From: Clostridium sp. AN503
GTDB lineage: Bacteria; Bacillota; Clostridia; Lachnospirales; Lachnospiraceae
Assembly (NCBI RefSeq): GCF_040719375.1
Contig: NZ_JBFDTP010000002.1
Coordinates: forward strand, 1,116,001 to 1,180,000
Direction: 5' to 3'
Length of the DNA: 64,000 nt
Below are positions 8,715-16,815 of the stretch, piece after piece. Positions within the stretch are counted from its first letter, which is position 1; the number at the start of each line of letters is the position of its first letter. The position numbers were made by a program, and so were the translations under genes. The notes beneath the pieces were generated by a model. That model worked only from the letters and a program-made list of their open reading frames with translations. It made no database searches and was not told the origin of the DNA.

Positions 8715-9680
8715 ATGGCTCCGCTGCTTGAAGTACAACATTTAAAAAAATATTTTCCTACCAGCAAGGGCGTGGTCCATGCGGTTGATGATGTGACATT
8801 TCGTCTGGATGCAGGCAGGACCATGGGGGTTGTAGGCGAATCCGGGTGCGGCAAGTCCACGCTTGGACGGACTGTGATCCACCTCCAGGGAAGTACCGAC
8901 GGGAAGATCATTTTTGACGGCAAGGATGTGACCCGTGTGAAAGGAAAGGACTTAAACGCGCTGCGCAGCGATATGCAGATTGTGTTCCAGGACCCATATT
9001 CCTCATTAAATCCCCGTATGTCTGTCCATGATACGATCATAGAGCCGCTGATCCTGTCGAAAAAATACAAGACCACGGCGGAGGTGGAGAAAGAGGCTGA
9101 CCGCCTTATGGACATGGTGGGCATCGAATCCCGGCTGAGGGGCGCCTATCCCCATGAGATGGACGGAGGACGACGCCAGCGTGTGGGTATTGGAAGGGCT
9201 CTGGCCTTAAATCCCAGATTTATAGTCTGTGATGAACCGGTCTCAGCGCTGGATGTATCGATCCAGGCGCAGGTCTTAAATCTGCTCATGGATCTGCAGA
9301 GAGACTTGAATCTTACCTATATGTTCATCACCCATGACTTATCAGTGGTGCGCCATATATCCCATGATATCTGTGTCATGTATCTTGGACAGCTTGTGGA
9401 GACCTGCAGTACAGAGGAGTTGTTTGAGCATCCCTGCCATCCTTATTCCAGGGCGCTGCTTTCAGCAATCCCGTCCGTGGATATCCATAACCCGCCAAAA
9501 CGGATCGTTATCAAGGGCGAGCTGGTTTCGCCGATCGATCCCAAACCGGGATGCCGTTTCCTTGCCAGATGTCCCTATGCAGGGGAAGAATGCAGGAAGC
9601 CGCAGGAACTGACGGAGATAGGGGCGGGGCATTTTGTGTCGTGCTGCAGGGCAAAAGAGATCAATCAGAGAAAGGTGTAA
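8715..9680 (+). CDS. ABC transporter ATP-binding protein, DppF/OppF type
   Basis: A 321-residue ATPase, partner of the preceding one. Walker A GESGCGKST, Q-loop in VFQDPYSS, Walker B FIVCDEPVSALD and H-loop FITHD are all present. The ABC signature reads MDGGRRQR rather than the common LSGGQRQR; the Gly pair and Arg/Gln are kept and this form occurs in clostridial relatives, so activity is expected. The C-terminal Cys-rich segment (CRFLARCPYAGEEC) is again present. It completes the importer cassette. Confidence 0.9.
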   Translation: MAPLLEVQHLKKYFPTSKGVVHAVDDVTFRLDAGRTMGVVGESGCGKSTLGRTVIHLQGSTDGKIIFDGKDVTRVKGKDLNALRSDMQIVFQDPYSSLNPRMSVHDTIIEPLILSKKYKTTAEVEKEADRLMDMVGIESRLRGAYPHEMDGGRRQRVGIGRALALNPRFIVCDEPVSALDVSIQAQVLNLLMDLQRDLNLTYMFITHDLSVVRHISHDICVMYLGQLVETCSTEELFEHPCHPYSRALLSAIPSVDIHNPPKRIVIKGELVSPIDPKPGCRFLARCPYAGEECRKPQELTEIGAGHFVSCCRAKEINQRKV

Positions 9681-9685
9681 AAAAT

Positions 9686-10699
9686 ATGCAAAAGGAAATG
9701 CGACCGATTGAGTCACAGCTGAAGTCCAGAAGGATAAAATTTGAAAAGCCGCAGAATACCATCAGCCGTGCATTCATGAAAGAACTGCGGGAACACAACA
9801 AAACCAGAAGGATCTACGACATCAATCCCTATGTGGAGGTGTATCAGTTCCGGGACAATCTGTTCGGCCTGTTTGCCGAAAACTGCGACGGGATGGGAGA
9901 CGTCTGGATGTACCTGATCATCGGCCCGCAGAGGGCCATGCTGATCGACACCGCTTACGGGCTTGGAGATTTAAAAGGGCTTGTGGGCCAGCTGACGGGA
10001 GGAAAGGAACTGATCGTTGTCAATACCCATGACCATTTTGACCATGCATATGGAAACTGCAGGTTTGAAACGGTATACTGCCATGAGCATCTCGTGCCAA
10101 ACCTTGAAAACCAGCATGCCCATATGTGGGATTATCTGTTCGATGCGTGGGGGAATAACATCTGGCTGGAATTCGACCGCAGCGATCTGCCGATGTTTAA
10201 AAAGTATGAGATCATCGGCGTCCCGGACGGGTATACATGGGACTTGGGAGACGGGTATGAGGTGGAACTTGTACTTACGGGAGGCCACGCTGCGGGCCAT
10301 GCAGCTTATCTGGATAAGCATGACCGTATTCTCTTTGGCGGGGACAATATCTGCTCAGATGTATCGGGCTGCGGCAATGTGGGAAGTCCACGGATAGCCG
10401 GGCCCTATGCGGAAGATACGCTTCTGTCCTTCTACCGGGAGCGGGTAAGTGATCTGGTGGACCGTATGGATGAGTATGATTATATTTTCCCACAGCACTT
10501 TATGAATAATCTGGAAAACAATCTGATGCCGGAGATCCTGGCGGCCCTGGATGCAGTCTTAAAAGATCCGGAAGCCTATGATTATAAAGAAGAGACCTGG
10601 GGGAAAATGAGGGATCAGAAAAATACACGTTACTATAAATATATCAGGGGATTCAGCGTGATCGCATATGGTATTGGCAGCGGGAAGGAGCAGCGATAG
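9686..10699 (+). CDS. metallo-beta-lactamase-fold hydrolase with complete metal motif
   Basis: A 337-residue protein. The start at ATG 9686 has AAAGGTG upstream; an earlier in-frame ATG at 9551 lies inside the ATPase gene and was rejected. Metal ligands of the family are visible: THDHFDH (HxHxDH), GGHAAGH, the bridging Asp in FGGDN and a last His in FPQHF. It therefore should bind two metals and hydrolyse something. It directly follows the importer, so it may act on the imported compound. It is clearly paralogous to the next gene. Substrate unknown; no signal peptide, so cytoplasmic. Confidence 0.85.
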   Translation: MQKEMRPIESQLKSRRIKFEKPQNTISRAFMKELREHNKTRRIYDINPYVEVYQFRDNLFGLFAENCDGMGDVWMYLIIGPQRAMLIDTAYGLGDLKGLVGQLTGGKELIVVNTHDHFDHAYGNCRFETVYCHEHLVPNLENQHAHMWDYLFDAWGNNIWLEFDRSDLPMFKKYEIIGVPDGYTWDLGDGYEVELVLTGGHAAGHAAYLDKHDRILFGGDNICSDVSGCGNVGSPRIAGPYAEDTLLSFYRERVSDLVDRMDEYDYIFPQHFMNNLENNLMPEILAALDAVLKDPEAYDYKEETWGKMRDQKNTRYYKYIRGFSVIAYGIGSGKEQR

Positions 10700-10701
10700 A
10701 G

Positions 10702-11739
10702 ATGCAGAAAGAGATAATGCAGGGACAGATGTGGCCGATCAGAGGGCAGTCTAAGGCAAAACGCATTGCATGGGGATCGCCTCAGAACCAGATCAGCTGG
10801 GCATATATGAAGATGCTGCGCGAGGGAAACAGCACATGCAGGATCTATGGCTGCAACCCTTATGTGGAGGTATATCAGTTCCGCGACAATCTGTACGGCC
10901 TGTTCAACCAGAACAATGACGGGGCGGGGGATGTGTGGATGTATGTACTGATCGGGCCGGAAAAAGCCATGGTGATCGACACGGCCTGCGGACTTGGGAA
11001 ACAGCGGGAGCTGGTGGAGGAGATCACAGGCGGAAAACCCTATATTGTGGTCAATACCCACCTGGGGCCGGATCATTCCTACGGAAATATCCATTATGAC
11101 CGGGTATACTGTCACGAGTACGAGGTGCAGAACATAAAAGACCGGGTAAAACCGGGCATGTTCGACTATTTGTTTGATGAGGACGGGGCGCCCATCTGGC
11201 TGGAGTTTGACCCGGCGGATCTGCCGGAATACAGGGATTATGAGCTGATCGGCGTCCCGGACGGACATATATTTAACCTGGGTGGAGATTATGATGTGGA
11301 GCTTGTTTGGACCGCGGGCCATGCTGCCGGACATGCCATGTACCTGGATAAAAAGGGACGGATGCTCTTTGCGGGGGATGACGTGTGCAGCGATGTGATC
11401 GGCTGCGGCTCCGGTCCCAGGGAGGGCATGCATTACCAACAGTATACCAATGTCCAGTCTTACCGGGACCGCTTAGAAAAGCTGTGCGGCCGTCTGGATG
11501 AGTTTGATTACATATTCCCGGGACATTTTATGGTGAATCTGGATAATACCCTGCTGCCGGATATCCTGGAGACTTTAAATGCAATATTAAAGGATCCGGA
11601 GAATTGTGATTACAAGCTGGACTCTGTCAGCGGGATGGGGGGAGATAAGAAGACCAGGTATCACAGGTTTGTAAAAGGATTTGGAACAGTCGCATATTCG
11701 TTGAACGGCGTGTACCAGCCGAAGGACTGGAAGGAATGA
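10702..11739 (+). CDS. metallo-beta-lactamase-fold protein with degenerate metal motif
   Basis: A 345-residue paralogue of the upstream gene, starting 2 bp after its stop. The order of conserved segments is the same (YVEVYQFRDNL, GAGDVWMY, TAGHAAGH, FAGDD, FPGHF), but the HxHxDH motif reads THLGPDH: the second His is replaced by Gly. The protein probably keeps at most one full metal site. It may be a modified-specificity enzyme or a partner subunit of its neighbour. A side-by-side duplication followed by divergence is the simplest origin. Confidence 0.8.
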   Translation: MQKEIMQGQMWPIRGQSKAKRIAWGSPQNQISWAYMKMLREGNSTCRIYGCNPYVEVYQFRDNLYGLFNQNNDGAGDVWMYVLIGPEKAMVIDTACGLGKQRELVEEITGGKPYIVVNTHLGPDHSYGNIHYDRVYCHEYEVQNIKDRVKPGMFDYLFDEDGAPIWLEFDPADLPEYRDYELIGVPDGHIFNLGGDYDVELVWTAGHAAGHAMYLDKKGRMLFAGDDVCSDVIGCGSGPREGMHYQQYTNVQSYRDRLEKLCGRLDEFDYIFPGHFMVNLDNTLLPDILETLNAILKDPENCDYKLDSVSGMGGDKKTRYHRFVKGFGTVAYSLNGVYQPKDWKE

Positions 11740-11758
11740 GGCGGGAGGAGTGGCTTAC

Positions 11759-13135
11759 ATGGGACAGGCAGTGGGTAAGACAAAGATTGGGATCAATCTG
11801 ACAGAAGGGCCGCTTATGAAAAGCCTCCTGCTTTTCGCATTCCCGATTGTGCTGACGAATCTGGTCCAACAGCTTTATTCGATGGTGGATCTGATTGTCA
11901 TTGGCCAGTTTGTGGGAAGCGTGGGCACGGTGGGGGTGAATACGGGAGGCGAAGTTGCGGATCTTTTAAGCCCTGTGGCGATGGGATTTTCCACAGCGGG
12001 GCAGATCTATATCGCTCAGCTTATGGGAGCGGGAGAGGATGGGAAAATCAAGAAGACAGTAGGGACCCTGTTAAGCTTTATGCTGGCAGCGGCATTGGTG
12101 CTGGGCGGGGCGGCGATCCTTTTCTGCCGTCCGGTTCTGGGGCTTTTAAACTGCCCGGGGGAAGCACTTGGACAGGCGACAGCCTATATGATCATCACTG
12201 CCCTGGGAACCCCGTTTGTGTTCGGCTATAATGCGGTCTGTGGGATTCTGCGAGGAATGGGGGAATCCAGGCGCCCGCTGTATTTTATCCTTGTAGCCGC
12301 GACGGTGAATATTGTGCTGGATCTGATCCTGGTTGTAGTCTTTCATCTGGAGGCGGCGGGAACGGCCATTGCCACGACGGCCTCCCAGATGGGTGCTTTT
12401 TTTGCGGCCTTTTTCTTCCTTTGGAAGGAGCGGGAACGCTTTGATTTTGAGGCGAGATTGTCTTATTTTAAGATCGATAAGGATATTCTTAGGATACTGG
12501 TCCGCCTGGGAATCCCTCAGGTGGTGCGGAGCCTGTTTGTACGCTTCGGCATGCTGTGGGTCAACTCCAGCGCAAACGCCTATGGCCTGGTAGTATCTGC
12601 CACCAACAGTGTAGGAAACAAGCTGCAGAAATTCCTGGAGGTATTTGTGCAGGGCATCGATACGGCATCTGCGTCTATGGTTGGCCAGAACCTTGGCGCG
12701 AGAAAGACGGACCGGGCGGGAAAGACAACTCTGTGTACCGTGGCGGCAGCCCTTGTATGTGCTGTATTTTCCGGGATGCTGTGCCTGTTTTTTCCTCATC
12801 AGATCTTTGGTATATTTACATCGGATGAACAGGTCATCGAGTTGGGGGCTGTGTTCTTAAGAATCTTTATCCTTCACTTCTTTGCCTCTGCCGTCACCGG
12901 ATCGTTCCAGGCCATGGTCACGGGATGCGGGTTTGTGGAGTTGGGATTTGTCCTGGGAATTTTAGACGGCGTGATCTGTAAGGTGGGGCTGGGTATGCTG
13001 TTTATCTATGTTTTTCACATGGGCTATCTGGGATTATGGTGGGGCGTTGCCTGCTCCCGGATCCTGCCGGGCTGTATCTGTATCGCGTATTATGTCAGTG
13101 GAAAATGGAGGACCAGAAAGTTGTTGACGGAGTGA
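11759..13135 (+). CDS. MATE-family multidrug exporter
   Basis: A 458-residue membrane protein with about 12 membrane segments in two homologous halves; typical MATE signatures are the first-helix region LTNLVQQLYSMVDLIVIGQFVG and the repeat IPQVVRSLFVRFGML in the second half. I chose ATG 11759, which sits 8 bp after GGAGGAG; the GTG at 11750 directly abuts that ribosome site. MATE proteins export cationic or organic compounds using Na+ or H+ gradients. It follows the hydrolase pair by 19 bp and may export a product or protect against the imported molecule. Confidence 0.9.
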   Translation: MGQAVGKTKIGINLTEGPLMKSLLLFAFPIVLTNLVQQLYSMVDLIVIGQFVGSVGTVGVNTGGEVADLLSPVAMGFSTAGQIYIAQLMGAGEDGKIKKTVGTLLSFMLAAALVLGGAAILFCRPVLGLLNCPGEALGQATAYMIITALGTPFVFGYNAVCGILRGMGESRRPLYFILVAATVNIVLDLILVVVFHLEAAGTAIATTASQMGAFFAAFFFLWKERERFDFEARLSYFKIDKDILRILVRLGIPQVVRSLFVRFGMLWVNSSANAYGLVVSATNSVGNKLQKFLEVFVQGIDTASASMVGQNLGARKTDRAGKTTLCTVAAALVCAVFSGMLCLFFPHQIFGIFTSDEQVIELGAVFLRIFILHFFASAVTGSFQAMVTGCGFVELGFVLGILDGVICKVGLGMLFIYVFHMGYLGLWWGVACSRILPGCICIAYYVSGKWRTRKLLTE

Positions 13136-13148
13136 ACGGAGGAGCGGG

Positions 13149-13190
13149 GCCTTCCTGATATCTTGGAAAAATGATATCGGGAAGGCTTTG
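13149..13190 (+). terminator. hairpin terminator after the MATE gene
   Basis: A 14-bp stem with one mismatch (13149-13162 with 13173-13186) and a short loop, followed by TTTGTT and further downstream TTATTTTT. It likely ends the importer-hydrolase-MATE unit. Confidence 0.65.
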
Positions 13191-13278
13191 TTCCTGCTTA
13201 TTTTTCCCCCAGGGTACTAGACGTAAAAAGGAAATTCGTATATGATAATAAGATAAAACAATGCAGGGAGGTTTTATA

Positions 13279-13647
13279 ATGCACGAATCAGGGGAAAACT
13301 ATCTGGAAACCATATTGATGTTGAAGGAAAAAAAAGGGACGGTGCGTTCCATTGACATAGCCAGGGAACTGAATTTCAGCAAGCCGAGCGTCAGCCGTGC
13401 CATGGGGATCCTGCGGGAGGAAGGCTTTATTGTCATGGAGAATTCCGGTGAGATCCAGCTGACAGAAGCGGGGAAAGCGAAGGCGGAATCTGTATACGGG
13501 CGCCATCGTCTGCTGACTGCTTTTCTGCGTGAGGTGGCAGGGGTCCCGGCGGAGATGGCAGAGGAGAACGCCTGCCGTATGGAACATATCCTCGACCAGG
13601 AGGTTGTGGATGGGATCAAGCGCTTTATGGAGGACCGGGCGTATTGA
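13279..13647 (+). CDS. DtxR/MntR-family metal-dependent regulator
   Basis: A 122-residue protein. ATG 13279 follows GGAGG at a normal distance; the earlier ATG 13261 would place the ribosome site inside the gene. The N-terminal winged helix has the family start ESGENYLETILMLKEKKGTVRSIDIARELNFSKPSVSRA and the wing GEIQLTEAGK; the second half is the short dimerisation and metal-binding domain (GRHRLLTAFLREV, then CRMEHILDQEV with candidate ligands). It lacks the SH3-like third domain, as in MntR-sized members. Likely represses metal uptake or activates efflux in response to Mn or Fe; it precedes two metallochaperone genes. Confidence 0.8.
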   Translation: MHESGENYLETILMLKEKKGTVRSIDIARELNFSKPSVSRAMGILREEGFIVMENSGEIQLTEAGKAKAESVYGRHRLLTAFLREVAGVPAEMAEENACRMEHILDQEVVDGIKRFMEDRAY

Positions 13648-13672
13648 CTTTCGCCGGTGTTTGTGACACAAT
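13644..13672 (+). promoter_or_regulatory. candidate promoter of the CobW-type genes
   Basis: TTGACT (13644-13649), 17 bp, CACAAT (13667-13672), overlapping the stop codon of the DtxR-type gene and 42 bp before the next start. Confidence 0.45.
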
Positions 13673-13713
13673 AGACTATTGCAGACAAGTGTAAAAGAAA
13701 AGAAGGTAAGAAG

Positions 13714-14340
13714 ATGACGAAGATTGATATTATTTCCGGTTTTTTGGGCGCCGGGAAGACCACGTTTATTAAAAAACTTCTGGAGGAAGCGATCGCAGGC
13801 GAGCAGGTGGTGCTGATCGAGAACGAGTTTGGCGAGATTGGTATTGACGGTGGATTTTTGAAGGATGCGGGCATTGAGATCCGGGAGATGAATTCCGGCT
13901 GTATCTGCTGCTCCCTGGTAGGTGATTTTGGCAAGTCTTTAGAGGAAGTCCTGACCAAGTATCAGCCTGAACGGGTGATCATCGAGCCGTCCGGAGTAGG
14001 CAAGTTGTCAGATGTGATGAACGCGGTCCGCGATGTGGCGAAGAACCTGGATGTGAAGCTGAACAGCGCCGTGACCATTGTAGATGCAAGCAAATGCAAG
14101 ATGTACATGAAGAATTTCGGCGAGTTTTTCAATAACCAGGTGGAGAATGCAGGTACGATCGTGCTGAGCCGCACGGATGTGGCTGACGCGAAGAAGGTGC
14201 AGGCCGATGTAGAGCTTCTGCGGGAACACAATGCTGCTGCGTCGATCGTCACGACCCCGGTTGACCAGCTGAGCGGTGCCCAGCTTTTGGAGCTGATCGA
14301 GAAGCCGGACAGGATGATGGAAGAGTGCTGGCCCAGGTAA
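13714..14340 (+). CDS. CobW-type (G3E) metallochaperone GTPase, N-terminal part, cut off by a frameshift
   Basis: 208 residues containing the complete G3E GTPase core: P-loop GFLGAGKT (9-16), ENEFGEIGID switch region, the metal-binding CICC motif (residues 63-66), EPSG and the base-recognition SRTD. The frame ends at TAA 14338-14340 after MMEECWPR. The next frame back by one base continues smoothly as VLAQVKEEHEHHHH, the usual His-rich linker of this family, so the original protein is EE-VLAQ and a single base (most simply a G near 14325) is missing. CobW-type proteins load metal, often zinc, onto target proteins. Confidence 0.8.
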   Translation: MTKIDIISGFLGAGKTTFIKKLLEEAIAGEQVVLIENEFGEIGIDGGFLKDAGIEIREMNSGCICCSLVGDFGKSLEEVLTKYQPERVIIEPSGVGKLSDVMNAVRDVAKNLDVKLNSAVTIVDASKCKMYMKNFGEFFNNQVENAGTIVLSRTDVADAKKVQADVELLREHNAAASIVTTPVDQLSGAQLLELIEKPDRMMEECWPR

Positions 14341-15014
14341 AAGAGGAGCATGAGCATCATCACCATCATGACCACGGAGAGGAATGCGGATGCGGGCACC
14401 ACCACGAGGACGGTGGGGAGTGCGGACATTATCACGGCCCGGAAGAAGGCCATGAGCATCATCACCACGGCCCGGAAGAGGAGCATGAACATCATCATCA
14501 CCATGGTCCGGAAGAGGAGCATGAGCATCATCATCACGGCCCGGAAGAAAAGCATGAGCATCATCACCACGGTCCGGAAGAAGAGCATGAACATCATCAC
14601 CATGGTCCGGAAGAGGAGCACGAGCATCATCATCACCACGGTCCGGAAGAAGGCCACGACCATCATCACCACGACCACGGTGAGGAGTGCAGCTGCGGCT
14701 GTCATGACCACGATCACCACCACCATCATGCAGACGAGGTGTTCAGCAGTTGGGGGCTGGAGACGATCGTTCCCTGTGACAGGGAAGGACTGAAGGCGGT
14801 CTTAGAGGAGCTGGCGTTCGGCGACCAGTACGGCGATGTGCTGCGCGCCAAGGGTATGCTGCCCAGCGAGAATCCGGGTGAGTGGTATTATTTTGACCTG
14901 GTACCGGAGGAATATGAGATCCGTACCGGAGCACCGGATTACACCGGAAAAGTATGCGTGATCGGCGCGAACTTAAAAGAAGAAGAGCTGAACCGCGCAT
15001 TTGGCAGACGCTGA
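14325..15014 (+). CDS. CobW-type protein, His-rich linker and C-terminal domain (second part of the frameshifted gene)
   Basis: 229 residues in the -1 frame relative to the GTPase part, overlapping it by 16 bp. It begins with a His/Glu/Gly-rich tract (about residues 8-136) with CGCG and CSCGC cysteine clusters, which would bind many metal ions, then a CobW C-terminal domain (about 137-229: SSWGLE, LRAKGMLPS, EYEIRTGAPDYTGKVCVIG). The GTG at 14325 has no ribosome site at the right distance, so separate translation is unlikely. The part downstream of the frameshift is otherwise intact, which points to a recent mutation or a sequence error. Confidence 0.75.
   Translation: MLAQVKEEHEHHHHHDHGEECGCGHHHEDGGECGHYHGPEEGHEHHHHGPEEEHEHHHHHGPEEEHEHHHHGPEEKHEHHHHGPEEEHEHHHHGPEEEHEHHHHHGPEEGHDHHHHDHGEECSCGCHDHDHHHHHADEVFSSWGLETIVPCDREGLKAVLEELAFGDQYGDVLRAKGMLPSENPGEWYYFDLVPEEYEIRTGAPDYTGKVCVIGANLKEEELNRAFGRR
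14433..14672 (+). repeat. tandem repeat coding for His-rich units
   Basis: Seven units of 33 or 36 bases code for the pattern HGPEE(E/G/K)H(E/D)HHH(H). The units differ by silent and conservative changes and by one extra His codon, as expected for slippage-driven expansion under selection for metal binding. Confidence 0.85.
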
Positions 15015-15067
15015 CCAGGCGGACAGCGGAAAACAGTTTATGACGTATAGAAAGGTCGGAGAGTGAT

Positions 15068-16018
15068 ATGGGACCGATGATTGAAGATGATATAACACCA
15101 GTATTTTTGATAAATGGATTTCTGGAAGCCGGGAAGACGGAATTCCTTTCCTTTACTATGGAACAGGAGTATTTCCAGACAGACGGCAAAACCCTGCTGA
15201 TCGTCTGTGAGGAGGGAGATACGGAATATGACGAGGAGCTTCTAAGGGAAACCAGCACCTCGGTCGTGTATGTGGACAGCCTGGAGGATATCTCTCCGGA
15301 CAGGCTGACAGAGCTGGAGCTTCTGCACAATCCGGAGCGGGTATTGATCGAGTGGAACGGCATGTGGAATCAGGATGATTTAAAGCTGCCGGCCGACTGG
15401 ATGATCTATCAGCAGATCACGATCATAGACATGTCTACCTTTGATCTCTATGTAAAGAATATGAAGCCGTTGCTGGCAGCCATGGTACGGAACACGGAGC
15501 TGATCATCTGCAACCGCTGCGACGGCATTGAGGACCTGGAGCGGTATAAACGGATGCTGAAATCCATGAACACCAAATGCGATATAGTTTTTGAGGATGA
15601 AGATGGGGAGATTGATGAGATCTCTGAGGAAGACCTGCCTTACGACTTAAGCGCCGATGTGGTGAAGATCAGCCCGGAGGCATACGGCATCTGGTATATC
15701 GACTGTATGGACAAGCCGGAGCGGTACGTGGGAAAAGTGGTGGAGTTTACAGCGATGGTGCTGAAGTCCCCAAACTTTCCGAAGAATTATTTTGTTCCGG
15801 GGCGTATGGCGATGACCTGCTGTGCGGACGATATGACGTTCCTTGGCTATATCTGCAAGGCAAAAGAAGCGCGGAATTTAGAGACGAAGCAGTGGGTAAA
15901 GGTGCGCGCAAAGGTGGCGCTGGAATTCTGGCAGGATTACGACGGGGAAGGCCCGGTGCTTTATGCGGAGGAAGTGGTACCAGCGCAGCCTGTTGAGGAA
16001 GTGGTGCAGTTCGGATAA
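15068..16018 (+). CDS. CobW-like GTP-binding protein with a C-terminal YcgQ/DUF1980-like domain
   Basis: A 316-residue protein with AAGGTCGGAGAG before the start. The N-terminal half resembles the G3E fold: P-loop GFLEAGKT, and ICNRCD in the place of the base-recognition motif. It lacks the CxCC metal motif of the upstream GTPase. The C-terminal half (about residues 205-305: YVGKVVEFTAMVLKSP, FVPGRMAMTCCADD, WVKVRAKV) resembles the C-terminal domain of YcgQ/TIGR03943 proteins. The tandem with CobW suggests zinc or related metal handling; its precise role is inferred. Confidence 0.7.
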   Translation: MGPMIEDDITPVFLINGFLEAGKTEFLSFTMEQEYFQTDGKTLLIVCEEGDTEYDEELLRETSTSVVYVDSLEDISPDRLTELELLHNPERVLIEWNGMWNQDDLKLPADWMIYQQITIIDMSTFDLYVKNMKPLLAAMVRNTELIICNRCDGIEDLERYKRMLKSMNTKCDIVFEDEDGEIDEISEEDLPYDLSADVVKISPEAYGIWYIDCMDKPERYVGKVVEFTAMVLKSPNFPKNYFVPGRMAMTCCADDMTFLGYICKAKEARNLETKQWVKVRAKVALEFWQDYDGEGPVLYAEEVVPAQPVEEVVQFG

Positions 16019-16066
16019 GGTATCTTTGGATCCCAAATGCTTTATGAAAAGTTTATAATTAATATA

Positions 16067-16095
16067 TTGACCACCTGGTCTGTTTTGACTATAAT
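16067..16095 (+). promoter_or_regulatory. promoter of the TetR-MATE operon
   Basis: TTGACC (16067-16072), exactly 17 bp, and a perfect TATAAT (16090-16095). The boxes lie within and between the arms of the inverted repeat at 16069-16115. Confidence 0.8.
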
Positions 16096-16115
16096 AAAAA
16101 ACAGACCAGGTGGTC
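16069..16115 (+). promoter_or_regulatory. palindromic operator, probably for the TetR regulator
   Basis: A perfect 18-bp inverted repeat (16069-16086 and 16098-16115) with an 11-bp centre that contains the -10 box. Each arm itself contains a GACCA-NN-TGGTC palindrome, giving two dyad sites flanking the promoter, a common layout for TetR dimers. The hairpin is followed by a T-rich stretch (16117-16128), so it could also attenuate transcription. Confidence 0.75.
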
Positions 16116-16191
16116 AGTTTTTCTTTTTAAAATGGATCGTGGAAAAATGGTTGATCATCTGGGGATTGTGAATATACAGGAGGTTGTTTAT

Positions 16192-16815
16192 ATGAAGCGT
16201 GAGGAAAAGAATCTGCAGAGCCGGCAGAAGATTATGGAGGCGGCGCTGGAGGAGTTCGGTGCCAGGAGTTATACGGAAGCATCCATGAATACCATATGTA
16301 AGGAAGGCGGAGTCTCCAAGGGAATTATATACCATTATTTTAAGGATAAGGATGAGCTGTATCTTGCGTGTCTGCAGGAATGCTTTGATGCTCTGACAGA
16401 CCATCTGCGTACCGGGCTGGGGGAGGAAGAAGCTGCGGAAGTGATGATACAGCGGTATTTTGACAGCAGGATCATTTTTTTTGACAAGTATCCAGCTTAT
16501 TTGAGGCTGTTCTGCAGCGCAGTCATCACTCCGCCCGCGCATTTGGCAGAGGAGATCGGGAGGATCAGAAAAGGGTTTGACGATCTGAATCTGCATGTGC
16601 TCACATCGATGCTTGAGAAGGTTTCTCTGAGGAAAGATATTACGGCTGCGGAGGTGGTGGAGGAGTTTAAGCTCTATCAGGATTTTGTTAATGCCCAGTA
16701 TCAGATGCAGACCTTGGACCAGGTGGGGATCGAAGAACATGAAAAGCGCTGCAGCCGTACTTTGAAGATCCTGTTATATGGCGTGGTGGAGAGGGGGCCG
16801 TCCCATGAATCCTGA
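16192..16815 (+). CDS. TetR-family transcriptional repressor
   Basis: A 207-residue protein. ATG 16192 follows AGGAGG by 8 bp; the earlier ATG at 16132 lacks a ribosome site. The N-terminal helix-turn-helix is typical: KIMEAALEEFGARSYTEASMNTICKEGGVSKGIIYHYFKDKDELY. The rest is the helical ligand-binding and dimerisation domain. The 3' end overlaps the MATE pump by 11 bp, so the pair is an operon, and the palindrome over its promoter suggests autorepression released by a ligand that is also exported. Confidence 0.88.
   Translation: MKREEKNLQSRQKIMEAALEEFGARSYTEASMNTICKEGGVSKGIIYHYFKDKDELYLACLQECFDALTDHLRTGLGEEEAAEVMIQRYFDSRIIFFDKYPAYLRLFCSAVITPPAHLAEEIGRIRKGFDDLNLHVLTSMLEKVSLRKDITAAEVVEEFKLYQDFVNAQYQMQTLDQVGIEEHEKRCSRTLKILLYGVVERGPSHES

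Noticed and set aside
12146..12799. 217-residue minus-strand frame in the MATE gene
   Set aside because: Shadow frame; composition is rich in Arg, His and Gln as expected from the reverse of a membrane protein.
14320..14340. Programmed -1 frameshift in the CobW gene
   Set aside because: No X-XXY-YYZ slippery sequence or following pseudoknot is visible; a missing base explains the data better.
14433..14672. CRISPR-like repeat array
   Set aside because: Repeats are contiguous coding units of 33/36 bases without spacers and lie in a protein frame. No CRISPR array or cas gene seen in the window.
14350..14793. Alternative reading frame through the His-rich tract with Ile/Thr/Met repeats
   Set aside because: It is the out-of-frame shadow of the tandem repeat; no ribosome site and biased composition only.
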